A DNA stretch of 64,000 nt from Paenibacillus sp. MAEPY2 (lineage in GTDB: Bacteria; Bacillota; Bacilli; Paenibacillales; Paenibacillaceae), in contig NZ_AWUK01000001.1 of the NCBI RefSeq assembly GCF_000499205.1, positions 157,152 through 221,151 on the forward strand, read 5' to 3'. The notes under the pieces are model-generated. The model was not told the DNA's origin and did not search any database. It saw nothing but the letters and a program-made list of their open reading frames with translations. The position numbers and the translations under genes are program-made. Numbering within the stretch: position 1 is the first letter of the stretch; each line of letters starts with the position of its first letter. Below are positions 1 to 8,119 of the stretch, in pieces.

Positions 1-765
1 AATATACTCGTCCTGCTCCAGGAAACGAAGAAGCCCAGCTTCATACTGCTTCACCATTGGCGTTTTGCGCATCAGATGAAGCAGATGAATCTTAATCCCC
101 TGCACATCCATATTGGCAACAGCCCGTCCGGTATCCAGCATCATTTCATGGGTTTCCTGCGGCAGTCCATAAATGATATGTGTACACACCCGAATATTCC
201 GTTTGCGCAGCTTCGCAACGGCTTCCTCATAACATTGAGTATCATGAGCACGATTAATTAGGGTTGACGTGGACTCGTGAATCGTTTGCAGCCCCATCTC
301 AACCCATAGGTAAGTGCGTTCATTCAATTCAGCCAAGTAATCAACGACGTCATCCGGTAAACAGTCAGGGCGAGTGGCAATGGATAGACCGACTACGCCG
401 GGCTGTTTCAAAATTTCTTCAAAGTATTCACGCAGTTCCTCAACAGGAGCGTAGGTGTTGGTATAGGCTTGAAAATAGCCAATGTAGTGGGCTGTAGGCC
501 ATTTCAGATGCTGTTTATCCCGAATGGTATTAAATTGGGTGACCAAATCATCTCGTCTGCTACCGGCGAAATCACCCGATCCACGAGCGCTGCAAAATGT
601 ACAACCACCTTTGGCGATGGAACCATCTCGGTTCGGGCAGGTGAAACCGGCATCCAGCATCACTTTGAAAACCTTGTTGTTAAACTCGTCTCTCATTTCG
701 TAATTCCACGTATGGAATCGTTTATCTCCCCATAGAAGAGGAGGTTGTAGTGAAGGTGCATTCAT
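1..765 (-). CDS. TIGR01212-type radical SAM protein (YtqA-like), 3' part beyond window
   Basis: The reading frame is open on the minus strand from an ATG at 765 to the window edge, so the C-terminus is missing. Translation starts MNAPSLQPPLLWGDKRFHT and carries the radical SAM cysteine cluster as C-X11-C-X2-C (TCPNRDGSIAKGGCTFC), the spacing seen in the YtqA/Elp3-like group. Further on come GLSIATRPDCL and a VCTHIIYGLPQET segment typical of this family. An AAAGGAGT site at 775-782 fixes the start. The family is expected to bind a 4Fe-4S cluster and cleave S-adenosylmethionine; its substrate is not established by the sequence. It is transcribed away from the small gene at 1037. Confidence 0.85.
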   Translation of the reverse strand, partial: MNAPSLQPPLLWGDKRFHTWNYEMRDEFNNKVFKVMLDAGFTCPNRDGSIAKGGCTFCSARGSGDFAGSRRDDLVTQFNTIRDKQHLKWPTAHYIGYFQAYTNTYAPVEELREYFEEILKQPGVVGLSIATRPDCLPDDVVDYLAELNERTYLWVEMGLQTIHESTSTLINRAHDTQCYEEAVAKLRKRNIRVCTHIIYGLPQETHEMMLDTGRAVANMDVQGIKIHLLHLMRKTPMVKQYEAGLLRFLEQDEYI

Positions 766-910
766 CTTCAGGGTACTCCTTTGGCTTACCTAATGGCTTG
801 CTTATTATATACCTAATTCGACTCTTTTTGAACTTTTACCATTGTATCAAAAAACTCAAAAAAAGGGGAATCTAGTCGCAAAAATAGGCCGTAGAAACGT
901 GGTTTTATCC

Positions 911-939
911 TTGCTATAGTTTACACATTATGTTATATT
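911..939 (+). promoter_or_regulatory. Probable sigma-A promoter
   Basis: TTGCTA (911-916), a 17-base spacer, then TATATT (934-939). It lies about 100 bases before the small gene at 1037 in an AT-rich gap and is the best promoter seen there. Confidence 0.5.
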
Positions 940-1036
940 TAAACCAACGTCAGACACCATCTAATGGGTACTATTCATCATAGCATTTGAATCAATGTTG
1001 ACGTCATGGACCATACTATACCGTGAGGTGATATGA

Positions 1037-1225
1037 ATGAATTCCCAAGTCAAAAATAATGTTTCTGTAGAACTGACGGCAGAAGAAGCTCTGGCTTTGA
1101 CAGGTGTTCGTTTCAATGGCAATCCGAAAGTGAAAGCGGCTGCAAGACAAAAAGTTCGTGATGCTTTCGAAAAGACATTTGATTTTTCACACCAAGATAA
1201 GGTAGACTATGAACTATTAAAGTAG
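1037..1225 (+). CDS. Small protein of unknown function (62 aa)
   Basis: A 62-residue acidic/basic soluble protein beginning MNSQVKNNVSVELTAEEAL. A GAGGTGAT ribosome binding site at 1023-1030 sits at good distance from the ATG, a promoter lies upstream, and a terminator follows at 1256-1304, so the gene forms a complete single-gene unit. I do not recognise a domain. The sequence looks mostly helical, with no membrane segment or cysteines. The gene is unlikely to be a shadow because nothing else fills this interval on either strand. Confidence 0.6.
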   Translation: MNSQVKNNVSVELTAEEALALTGVRFNGNPKVKAAARQKVRDAFEKTFDFSHQDKVDYELLK

Positions 1226-1255
1226 TTGGACCCCAATTCCAAATAAATCGAAGAG

Positions 1256-1304
1256 GGAATCTTTGAGATTTGCCCCAAAGTGGCAGATCCGAAGATTCCT
1301 TTTT
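1256..1304 (+). terminator. Rho-independent terminator
   Basis: A long imperfect hairpin with outer arms GGAATCTT and AAGATTCC and inner arms around TTGCC/GGCAG, followed by five T at 1300-1304. It ends the small gene at 1037 and precedes trmB. Confidence 0.7.
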
Positions 1305-1377
1305 CATTGCTCTTTACAATTCGCCGGTTCTTCGGCAAAATGATTCTGAGACAAGTATGGATAAACGGAGGAATAAG

Positions 1378-2127
1378 ATGCGTTTACGTGGCAGAAAAGG
1401 GATTCGTGAAAATCTGGAGCAACAGGTCGATCTCGTTGTTCTTGATCCCAAACAGTACAAAGGAAAATGGTCTGAACTGTTTGGTAATGACCATCCGATT
1501 TTTGTGGAATTTGGTATGGGTAAAGGTCAATTTATCAGCCAAATGAGTTATAAATATCCGGAATATAATTTTATCGGTATTGATATGTATGACGAACTGG
1601 TGCGTCGTGCCAGCGAGAAGGCTCGGAAAGCATGGAGTCAGGCGGAAGTGGAGACACCTCCCAACCTGAAGCTCGCCCTGGCCAATATCGAACAGATCGA
1701 GGAAGTATTCGAAGAGGCGGAATTGGAACGGATTTATCTGAACTTCAGCGATCCATGGCCAAAAGCCAAGCATGCACGTCGCCGTTTGACACATCCGCGC
1801 TTCCTCAAGAAATACACAGAGCTGCTTAACACAAAAGGACAAATCCATTTCAAAACAGATTCGGAGACATTGTTTGATTTCTCTCTCAATGCGATTGCCG
1901 ATTTTGGTTTGCAAATGACCAATTTGTCCCTGAATCTGCACCGCGATGGATTGAATGAAGAGCATGTCATGACAGAGTATGAGCAGAAATTCATGGGCAA
2001 AGGCATGAACATTCACCGGGTTGAAGTCATCGTTGGTGAAGAGGCATTGCGCGAGTATCAACAAATCCGTTTGGACAAGTATAAAGTTCGGGAAGCTACG
2101 GACGAGTCTGGCGAAGATCAAGAGTAA
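1378..2127 (+). CDS. trmB: tRNA (guanine-N7-)-methyltransferase TrmB
   Basis: Methylates G46 of the tRNA variable loop using S-adenosylmethionine. The 249-residue protein has the AdoMet loop VEFGMGKGQF near residue 45, the GIDMY acidic strand, and the family signature FSDPWPKAKHARRR near 125. In-frame ATGs exist upstream (1270 and 1357), but GGAGG at 1367-1371 is correctly spaced only for the ATG at 1378, giving the normal start MRLRGRKGIRENL. The C-terminus is acidic (ESGEDQE). Its natural terminator, just downstream, has been split by the IS element at 2164. Confidence 0.95.
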   Translation: MRLRGRKGIRENLEQQVDLVVLDPKQYKGKWSELFGNDHPIFVEFGMGKGQFISQMSYKYPEYNFIGIDMYDELVRRASEKARKAWSQAEVETPPNLKLALANIEQIEEVFEEAELERIYLNFSDPWPKAKHARRRLTHPRFLKKYTELLNTKGQIHFKTDSETLFDFSLNAIADFGLQMTNLSLNLHRDGLNEEHVMTEYEQKFMGKGMNIHRVEVIVGEEALREYQQIRLDKYKVREATDESGEDQE

Positions 2128-2135
2128 TATATTAT

Positions 2136-2160
2136 AAAAAAGCGTGATATGGATCTGGCT
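2136..2160 (+). terminator. Left arm of a terminator interrupted by an insertion sequence
   Basis: AAAAAAGCGTGATATGGATC and the following TGG form one arm. The complementary arm (CCAGACTCTCATATCACGC plus six T) is at 3447-3472, on the far side of the IS. Removing the IS and one copy of its ACC target duplication restores a hairpin of GCGTGATATG and TCTGG paired to CCAGA and CATATCACGC with a tiny loop, flanked by A6 and T6. It therefore would have worked for both trmB and the convergent gene at 3528. Confidence 0.75.
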
Positions 2161-2208
2161 ACCTGGTCATAGCCCCGTCAAGTAGACAATAAAAAAAGAG
2201 AAATTTTA

Positions 2209-3006
2209 TTAAGCGGCGACTTTTTCCCGGAATTCAATCGGGGAGAGGTCGCCAAGTTTGTTTTGGAAACGTTCCTTGTTGTAAAACGAAATATACTCCG
2301 TAATTTGGCTCCTTGCTTGCTCCAGATTTTGAGGTTTTTCCAGGTACAACTTCTCCGTCTTTAAGTGGGAGAAGAACGATTCAATACAAGCATTGTCATA
2401 GCAGTTCCCACGCCGAGAATGGCTTCCTGTGAGCTTCTTCTCTTCAAGCAACTTGGCATAACTCTGTGTTGTATACTGAAACCCTTGGTCTGAATGGAGC
2501 AAGGAAGGTCCACACTTCAGTTTCTTCACCGTGTCCGTAACGAGTTTTAAGTCATTTCGCTCGGAGAGTTCCCAGGCTATAATTTCGTTGTTGTACAGAT
2601 CCATCACGACTGAGAGATAAGCAAAATCATGTCCAATCCGGACATACGTAATATCCGTCACGAGCTTCTGCAGAGGAGCTGCCGCCGAGAATTCTCGATT
2701 TAAGACATTACGGAACAGAACTGACGGTTTCCGGCCAGCAAATGGACGTTTCTTGCGAATCACGGAACGAATCTGAAGTTCTCTCATTAAGCGGCGTACC
2801 TTTTTATGATTCACCACGAGGCCTTCCTTTCCTAACGCGGTTCGCATACGTTTATAGCCAAAATAAGGACGAAGCCGGTGAATGCCTAAAATATGTGCTT
2901 TTAGATCCGCGTCCCGATCTGCTCGTTTCTCTCTGAAGGCAGCGTTTTTCTTCCATTTGTAGTAACCTGCACGTGAAATTTCAGCCATTTTACACAGCCA
3001 AACCAC
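2209..3006 (-). CDS. IS3-family transposase OrfB (DDE integrase domain)
   Basis: rve-type integrase core with the expected DDE residues: D in KLVTDITYV, D in LLHSDQGFQ, and E in ACIESFFSHL, with an HTH_21-like segment (AHILGIHRLRPYFGYKRM) near the start. A GTG at 3006 is the first usable start in this frame, but the frame is open back through the slippery site at 3090-3096. The active transposase is therefore probably the OrfAB fusion made by -1 frameshifting, with the junction reading LKKAQSEFARRGKLDF. Confidence 0.9.
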   Translation of the reverse strand: MVWLCKMAEISRAGYYKWKKNAAFREKRADRDADLKAHILGIHRLRPYFGYKRMRTALGKEGLVVNHKKVRRLMRELQIRSVIRKKRPFAGRKPSVLFRNVLNREFSAAAPLQKLVTDITYVRIGHDFAYLSVVMDLYNNEIIAWELSERNDLKLVTDTVKKLKCGPSLLHSDQGFQYTTQSYAKLLEEKKLTGSHSRRGNCYDNACIESFFSHLKTEKLYLEKPQNLEQARSQITEYISFYNKERFQNKLGDLSPIEFREKVAA

Positions 3007-3020
3007 GGGTACCGACTTGC

Positions 3021-3359
3021 TTATTTCTCGAACGGACTGGCACCGGGCTTCGAAATCCAGCTTCCCTCTCCTTGCAAATTCGGATTGAGCTTTTTTAGAT
3101 ATTCTACCTGCGCTTTCAAATAAGCATTTTCTTCTTCTGCACTACTAAAATGCTTCTTCGTCCAACGTCCCCGGTAATCCTCAAAACTCTCTCCGTTTTG
3201 GTTTTTACGAACCCATGTAATAATCTGGCTCTCGCTCTTAATCCCAAACTTCTCCATAATCTTACTGTACGCCCAACCTTCTTCCACTCGCAGACGAACG
3301 GCCTCTTTCTTCGTTTCTTCGCTATATCGATTAAAGGTTTGGCCTTTCTTTGCTGACAT
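3021..3359 (-). CDS. IS3-family transposase OrfA (helix-turn-helix)
   Basis: A 112-residue protein starting MSAKKGQTFNRYSEETKKEA, with the HTH_Tnp_1-type DNA-binding region (EEGWAYSKIMEKFGIKSES) and a C-terminal coiled-coil stretch (SSAEEENAYLKAQVEYLKK) typical of IS3 OrfA proteins, which bind the inverted repeats. It stops at 3021, about 70 bases beyond the slippery site, so ordinary translation yields OrfA and frameshifting yields the full transposase. Confidence 0.88.
   Translation of the reverse strand: MSAKKGQTFNRYSEETKKEAVRLRVEEGWAYSKIMEKFGIKSESQIITWVRKNQNGESFEDYRGRWTKKHFSSAEEENAYLKAQVEYLKKLNPNLQGEGSWISKPGASPFEK
3090..3096 (-). other. Programmed -1 frameshift site (A AAA AAG)
   Basis: In orfA the codons CTA AAA AAG present the heptamer A AAA AAG. 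Slipping back one base enters the orfB frame, which is open from here to the end of orfB. This matches the known expression mode of IS3-family transposases. Confidence 0.75.
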
Positions 3360-3446
3360 AACAAAAATCCCCTCCGGTATCCAGTGTTTGAGTTCATTGT
3401 AACATGTCCTCTTTTTTCACTGTCTACCATGAGGGGATAATACCAA

Positions 3447-3472
3447 CCAGACTCTCATATCACGCTTTTTTG
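3447..3472 (+). terminator. Right arm of the IS-interrupted terminator
   Basis: CCAGACTC, then CATATCACGC and TTTTTT. Complementary to the arm at 2136-2160; see that entry. As separated now by 1.28 kb of IS, the two arms are unlikely to form a normal terminator. Confidence 0.7.
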
Positions 3473-3527
3473 CTATTTTGAACGAACTAGCCTCATGAAA
3501 AGCTTGTGGTTCTTAGGTTTACTGCGA

Positions 3528-5774
3528 CTAAAGCTCCGAATGAAGATCCTTGCGGCGATAATCGTTGGGAGTAACCCCGTTGAATTTCTTAAACATCCGA
3601 TAGAAATAAGAACTGTTGGTGAATCCGGTTTGCTCGGCGATATCAGCCACAGAGTTTTCCGTCTCAATGAGCAGATATTGCGCTTTGGCTATGCGGGTCT
3701 CGTTAATGACATCGGTGAGTCCTTTTAACGTCAGTTGTTTATAGAGTCTGCTGACATATATGGGTGACATGGTTAGTTCATCCGCAATTGAGGTCAGACA
3801 AAGATTGGTATCTGCGTAATCTCGTTCAATAATGCAGTTGATTTTGCGAATGAGTTCTTCATGTTTGAGCGTTCGCTTTTCCTCTACTTTGGATCCAAGC
3901 TCGTCGAACATGCGATAGAAGTGTGCGTGAACTTCGCTGAGATCCTCTGCATCATGAATCGGCAGCATCGAACGGTCGGATATGGATTCAAGTGTGAGCT
4001 GGTTGTTCTTTTTGAGTGTGTTTCGTACATGATTCAGAGTCATGGTCAGATGAGACAGAGCCAGTTGAAATACGGTAAACGGATAGGTTGCCGTTTCACT
4101 CACGATGTCGGCATAGACCTGCTTGGCTTCTCCTGTTTTGCCTGTCATCAGGCAATCAATCAGCTGTCTTTCTTTTCCAACAGGGAAAGCATACTCTTTG
4201 GCATGATACGCCATAATGTCCGACGTATAGATCAGGCATCCAGGACCCATGAACAAACGGTGAAGCGAAGCCTCTGCCGATCGGGTGTAAGAAGCAATAC
4301 TATTTTCCAGTGAATCTTCCGCTGGTCCGATGGTAAAAGAAATGGAGCATCTCAGATGTGTCATCACGGCAGCCTGCATCATGCGCAGCAGCTCCTCAAT
4401 GGAGCCTTGGTCATTATCAGCTTCATTCTGAATTTTGTCATTAAAGATAAGGGTGATCAGATCTCCTCCCATATCCACCGCTTCGGTGTGATAGTTGAGG
4501 TCAGCCGTTTCGGTGCAAATGTTCATCATCGCGTATTTTACAAGTTGGACTTCATCACGGTAGGTATCACTGAAGTCGGTAAAATGATCAATCCGCAGCA
4601 GTACCAGTCTGGTTAGACGATGAACATCAACAGCAGAGCCGTAGAACTTCATTCGTTCCTCCAGCATGCCTCCTGTTACCGTTTCCCGTCCTTGCAAAGC
4701 CCCGCGCAAAAAATCCTGTCGCAAAAGATGCAGACTGCCGCGACGCTCCGCTTCCATCACACGCATACGGACAAGCACTTTATCAATGGGATGATATAGC
4801 TTCCATGAAACGAGGTAGGACAGCAGCACTCCCGCAATTAATAGCCCAAGACAAAAGAGAACGGTGTGTGTTCGCATATGACGAATATCTGTGGTAATCA
4901 GGTCATAGGGCGTGATTCGTACATAGCGCCATCCAAGGTTATCAGGGGCGGTGTAGGTAATGAGAGACTTCTCCCCATCAACCTCAGCGGTAAAGTAGGC
5001 GGACTGCTCCGTATTTTGCAGGATTGGCTGTATAAATGTTTCATTGGACAGGTCTTTCATCAACGCCCGATCACTGAAATCGGACAATAACTGTCCCTGT
5101 TCATTGATAATAAACGTTTTCCCTGGCTGATCGACTGAGTTCATATTGGGACTGAGCCAGTCGTCCTTGATATTTACAACAACCGCATAATTCAGTGTGG
5201 CATTGTCATTGATCGTGTCATAACAGAGGTATGTATAGCTGCTGACCTGAGTTTCCTCGGTCGAGCCCACTTGGTATGTACGCGGAATGGGGACAAAAGG
5301 CTTGTAATCATGGAACCGGTCGAGGATGCTTGTAATCCCTTTATCGTCAATTTCCGAGATGGACTGTTGTCCATTTCGAACTTCATTGGAACTGATAAAG
5401 AACTCATCATTTTTGGAGTTATATACATAGATGGATTCGATAAAAGGGAGGGACATGCGATAGTTGTCGAGTTGTTCCATCGCTGGCGTAATTTCATAGA
5501 TACTCGGGTTCGAATAGAGCAGCAGAGCAGAGATGGTGTAATCCTGATAAATCTGATAAGACAGTGATTTGGCGGTCTCGGTCATCTTGGAGACTTCGCG
5601 ACTGGTCTGAGTGAGACCATTCATATCTGTGCGGTAGACCTGACGAAGGGCAATACGATTATAGTTGACGTACAAAATGGTAGAAGCCACAAGCAAGGTG
5701 GCAACGGTGCTAACAATAATGCCGATGAGAATCCGTGCAAACACCTTCTGGCTGTCCTCTGAACGTTTACGCAT
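3528..5774 (-). CDS. Membrane-anchored AraC-family transcriptional regulator
   Basis: A 748-residue protein of the two-transmembrane AraC type common in Paenibacillus beside sugar ABC transporters. A membrane helix near residues 14-37 (ARILIGIIVSTVATLLVAST), an extracytoplasmic Cache-like sensor of about 250 residues, a second helix (VLFCLGLLIAGVLLSYLV), a cytoplasmic linker, and a C-terminal AraC double helix-turn-helix (LCLTSIADELTMSPIYVSRL; SVADIAEQTGFTNSSYFYRM) are visible. GGAGG positioned seven bases before the ATG at 5774 selects that start over one 39 bases upstream. It is divergent from the ABC operon at 6176 and probably controls it in response to an external ligand, by analogy with neighbours of this type. 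Confidence 0.9.
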   Translation of the reverse strand: MRKRSEDSQKVFARILIGIIVSTVATLLVASTILYVNYNRIALRQVYRTDMNGLTQTSREVSKMTETAKSLSYQIYQDYTISALLLYSNPSIYEITPAMEQLDNYRMSLPFIESIYVYNSKNDEFFISSNEVRNGQQSISEIDDKGITSILDRFHDYKPFVPIPRTYQVGSTEETQVSSYTYLCYDTINDNATLNYAVVVNIKDDWLSPNMNSVDQPGKTFIINEQGQLLSDFSDRALMKDLSNETFIQPILQNTEQSAYFTAEVDGEKSLITYTAPDNLGWRYVRITPYDLITTDIRHMRTHTVLFCLGLLIAGVLLSYLVSWKLYHPIDKVLVRMRVMEAERRGSLHLLRQDFLRGALQGRETVTGGMLEERMKFYGSAVDVHRLTRLVLLRIDHFTDFSDTYRDEVQLVKYAMMNICTETADLNYHTEAVDMGGDLITLIFNDKIQNEADNDQGSIEELLRMMQAAVMTHLRCSISFTIGPAEDSLENSIASYTRSAEASLHRLFMGPGCLIYTSDIMAYHAKEYAFPVGKERQLIDCLMTGKTGEAKQVYADIVSETATYPFTVFQLALSHLTMTLNHVRNTLKKNNQLTLESISDRSMLPIHDAEDLSEVHAHFYRMFDELGSKVEEKRTLKHEELIRKINCIIERDYADTNLCLTSIADELTMSPIYVSRLYKQLTLKGLTDVINETRIAKAQYLLIETENSVADIAEQTGFTNSSYFYRMFKKFNGVTPNDYRRKDLHSEL

Positions 5775-5890
5775 GACCTTTCCTCCCGTGGACCTCCAGT
5801 TTTGGATGAACAAAGTTAGACTTCATAGCGAAGGATAAAATTTCATATGTGGGCGTAATGAATCACGGATGTATCTAGAATTATATATTA

Positions 5891-5904
5891 TGTATGCGTT
5901 TACA
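5891..5904. promoter_or_regulatory. cre-like site (CcpA operator candidate)
   Basis: TGTATGCGTTTACA, or TGTAAACGCATACA on the other strand: an imperfect palindrome with central CG that differs from the Bacillus cre consensus TGWAANCGNTNWCA at one position. It lies in the divergent region between the AraC-type regulator and the sugar transporter, where carbon catabolite control would be expected. Confidence 0.45.
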
Positions 5905-5946
5905 TCAACGACAGACGGCATGCTATGCCCGATTTCCTTAGCTAAA

Positions 5947-6070
5947 GTTCAACTTTCGCTGTATTGTTCACTAGGTTCAACCTATGCACGATATCAACTT
6001 TTGTGAACGCTCAGACATTCATTTCAGTGTTCGTTCATATTGTTCATATTCCATTTCGCAGAATCGTTCA
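5947..6070 (+). repeat. Cluster of GTTCA repeats, candidate regulator-binding array
   Basis: Seven GTTCA/TGAAC motifs occur within 124 bases (starts 5947, 5966, 5975, 6004 inverted, 6033, 6042, 6066). Two pairs are exact direct repeats with a four-base gap: GTTCACTAGGTTCA at 5966-5979 and GTTCATATTGTTCA at 6033-6046. They fill the region just before the ABC operon and would suit an AraC-type protein, which binds direct repeats. The protein that binds is inferred from position only. Confidence 0.5.
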
Positions 6071-6175
6071 TAATCCGGCCGAATGATTCAGTATCCGGTA
6101 GCGCTTAGGGCATCTACAATAAAAACAGAGCTCCACTGCGCGCCGCGCCGTAAGAAATTCGGGAGGGATCGAGCC

Positions 6176-7081
6176 ATGCTCAAAGAATTGAACAAAAACA
6201 AAATCATGTTCCTGATGCTGCTGCCTACACTGATCTTTTTTCTGATTAACTCGTATTTTCCGATGGTCGGCATCTATTATGCGTTTACCCGTTATGATTT
6301 TGAAGGTGGTTTGTTCGGCAGTCCATTTGTGGGCCTGGAGAACTTCAAGTTTCTGTGGCAATCAGGAATGCTGCTGAAGCTAACAACCAACACCGTGGGG
6401 TACAATCTGGCCTTCATTATATTGGGAAACGGGCTAGCGATCTTCTGTGCGATTTTGCTCAGTGAAATTCGGGGGAAAGTGTTTAAAAAAATATCGCAGT
6501 CGGTCATGTTTTTACCGTATTTCATCTCGTTTGTACTATTAAGTGTAATCGCTTACAACATGTTCAACTATGAATCCGGTTTTGTGAACACCGTACTCAA
6601 ACGTTTTGAAGCAGGTCCAATTGATATTTACAACACACCCTGGATCTGGGTGTTTCTGATTATCATTTTTTATCTATGGAAAAATCTCGGGTACAGCATG
6701 GTCATCTACCTTGCAGCCATTACAGGCATCAGCGATGAGTATTACGAGGCGGCTCGCATTGACGGAGCTAACATCTTTCAGCGCATTTGGTACATCACCG
6801 TACCGATGCTAAAACCGACCTTTGTCATTCTGTTGTTATTCTCGCTTGGGAGTATTATGAAGGGGCAGTTTGATCTCTTTTACCAACTCATTGGAAATAA
6901 CGGGGTCTTATATAACGCTACAGACATCATCGATACGTATGTGTACCGTTCCCTGAAAGTAACGTTTGATATCGGAATGGCTACCGCGGCGGGTCTGTAT
7001 CAATCGCTGTTTGGTTTTATCCTGATCATGACCGTGAACTATATCATCCGCAAAGTCAATGAGGACTACGCCTTGTTCTAG
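6176..7081 (+). CDS. Carbohydrate ABC transporter permease (LplB/UgpA type)
   Basis: A 301-residue inner-membrane permease of the binding-protein-dependent CUT1 class, starting MLKELNKNKIMFLMLLPTL. About six membrane segments are visible, and the ATPase-contacting EAA loop reads EAARIDGANIFQRIWYITVP near residue 185. GGGAGG at 6161-6166 places the start at 6176 rather than at the upstream in-frame ATG at 6083. It is first in a three-gene operon with a second permease and a solute-binding lipoprotein. No ATPase gene is present, which is usual for this class because a shared MsmX-like ATPase serves several transporters. The substrate is unknown, probably an oligosaccharide. Confidence 0.9.
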   Translation: MLKELNKNKIMFLMLLPTLIFFLINSYFPMVGIYYAFTRYDFEGGLFGSPFVGLENFKFLWQSGMLLKLTTNTVGYNLAFIILGNGLAIFCAILLSEIRGKVFKKISQSVMFLPYFISFVLLSVIAYNMFNYESGFVNTVLKRFEAGPIDIYNTPWIWVFLIIIFYLWKNLGYSMVIYLAAITGISDEYYEAARIDGANIFQRIWYITVPMLKPTFVILLLFSLGSIMKGQFDLFYQLIGNNGVLYNATDIIDTYVYRSLKVTFDIGMATAAGLYQSLFGFILIMTVNYIIRKVNEDYALF

Positions 7082-7111
7082 GACGCCCGCAGGGCAGAAG
7101 GGAGAACCACC

Positions 7112-8011
7112 ATGCATACACGTGCCAGAGATTCCGAATTCACCTTGTTGTTTCAAGTCATCGCTTACAGCGTGATCCTTATTCTTTCCTTAATCTGTAT
7201 CGTGCCATTTCTTTTGATTTTATCCGGCTCCTTCAGCAGCAACGAATCCATTGTGAGAGATGGTTATCACCTCTTTCCCACCGATTTTTCCCTGGAAGGT
7301 TACAAGATGGTGTTCAAATTTCCGACTCAGGTGCTCAAAGCCTATGGCGTGACGGTCTTTACAACTGTTGTGGGAACGGCCCTTGGACTGTTTCTCATTA
7401 CGATGGCGGGATTTGTACTGCAACGCAAAGATTTCAAGTACCGGAACGCCTTCTCGTTTTTCATCTACTTCACAACCCTATTTGGTGGGGGATTGGTACC
7501 TTGGTACATCATGCTGGCAAATTATTTCAATCTTACGGATACATATACGGTGTTGATTTTTCCGGGACTGATGACACCATTTCTCATTATCCTGATGAAA
7601 AACTTCATTCGTTCAGCCGTTCCGGATGAGCTGATTGAGTCAGCCAAAATCGATGGAGCGAACGACTTTCGCATTTATTTTAGCGTAGTGCTGAAACTGG
7701 CGATGCCCGGCATTGCCACTGTGGGGTTATTTCTGGCACTGGGATACTGGAATGACTGGTTCACATCATCCTTGTTCATTAACAACCCAGACATGTACCA
7801 GCTGCAATTCTACTTGTATAACACGATGAACACGATTACCTTCATTGACCAGATGGCCATTGGTACCGGAATAACACTCAGCCAGGATGTACCTACCGAA
7901 TCGACGAAAATGGCCATGGCTATTGTGGTTACTGGCCCCATCTTGTTCCTGTATCCATTTGTGCAGCGCTACTTTGTTAAAGGGCTTACCATTGGTGCGG
8001 TAAAAGGTTAG
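7112..8011 (+). CDS. Carbohydrate ABC transporter permease (LplC/UgpE type)
   Basis: The second 299-residue permease of the operon, beginning MHTRARDSEFTLLFQ after an AGAAGGGAG site. It has six predicted membrane helices and the EAA-loop equivalent ELIESAKIDGANDFRIYFSV near residue 175, and it ends VKGLTIGAVKG, a C-terminal pattern common to this permease group. Thirty bases separate it from the first permease. It should form the heterodimeric channel with that protein and work with the lipoprotein encoded next. Confidence 0.9.
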   Translation: MHTRARDSEFTLLFQVIAYSVILILSLICIVPFLLILSGSFSSNESIVRDGYHLFPTDFSLEGYKMVFKFPTQVLKAYGVTVFTTVVGTALGLFLITMAGFVLQRKDFKYRNAFSFFIYFTTLFGGGLVPWYIMLANYFNLTDTYTVLIFPGLMTPFLIILMKNFIRSAVPDELIESAKIDGANDFRIYFSVVLKLAMPGIATVGLFLALGYWNDWFTSSLFINNPDMYQLQFYLYNTMNTITFIDQMAIGTGITLSQDVPTESTKMAMAIVVTGPILFLYPFVQRYFVKGLTIGAVKG

Positions 8012-8119
8012 AACGTGCACGCGCTGTGAGGGCAGATCGCTGAAATAGTTGTCTGCCTGTCTGAACCACGGCGAGTCTGCGCTAACATATAAGGTTGACC
8101 ACAAAAAGGGAGGATGCGT

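Larger units (their letters stand above)
2164..3445 (-). mobile_element. IS3-family insertion sequence, complete, 1282 bp
   Basis: Imperfect terminal inverted repeats of about 37 bases are at 2164-2200 and 3409-3445. Both begin TGG, share CCCC, GTAGACA and an A-rich GAG end, and are flanked by a 3-base direct repeat ACC (2161-2163 and 3446-3448). Inside are two overlapping minus-strand frames, orfA and orfB, joined by a slippery A6G site, which is the IS3-family arrangement. Catalytic residues are intact, so the copy may be active. The size and 3-base duplication fit the IS150-like part of the family; the exact name cannot be given from sequence alone. Confidence 0.9.

Noticed and set aside
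1384..2121. 245-codon minus-strand frame opposite trmB
   Set aside because: Overlaps trmB completely, no ribosome binding site, no recognisable motif.
3021..3359. IS element as a degraded remnant
   Set aside because: Both frames, the slippery site, inverted repeats, target duplication and DDE residues are intact.
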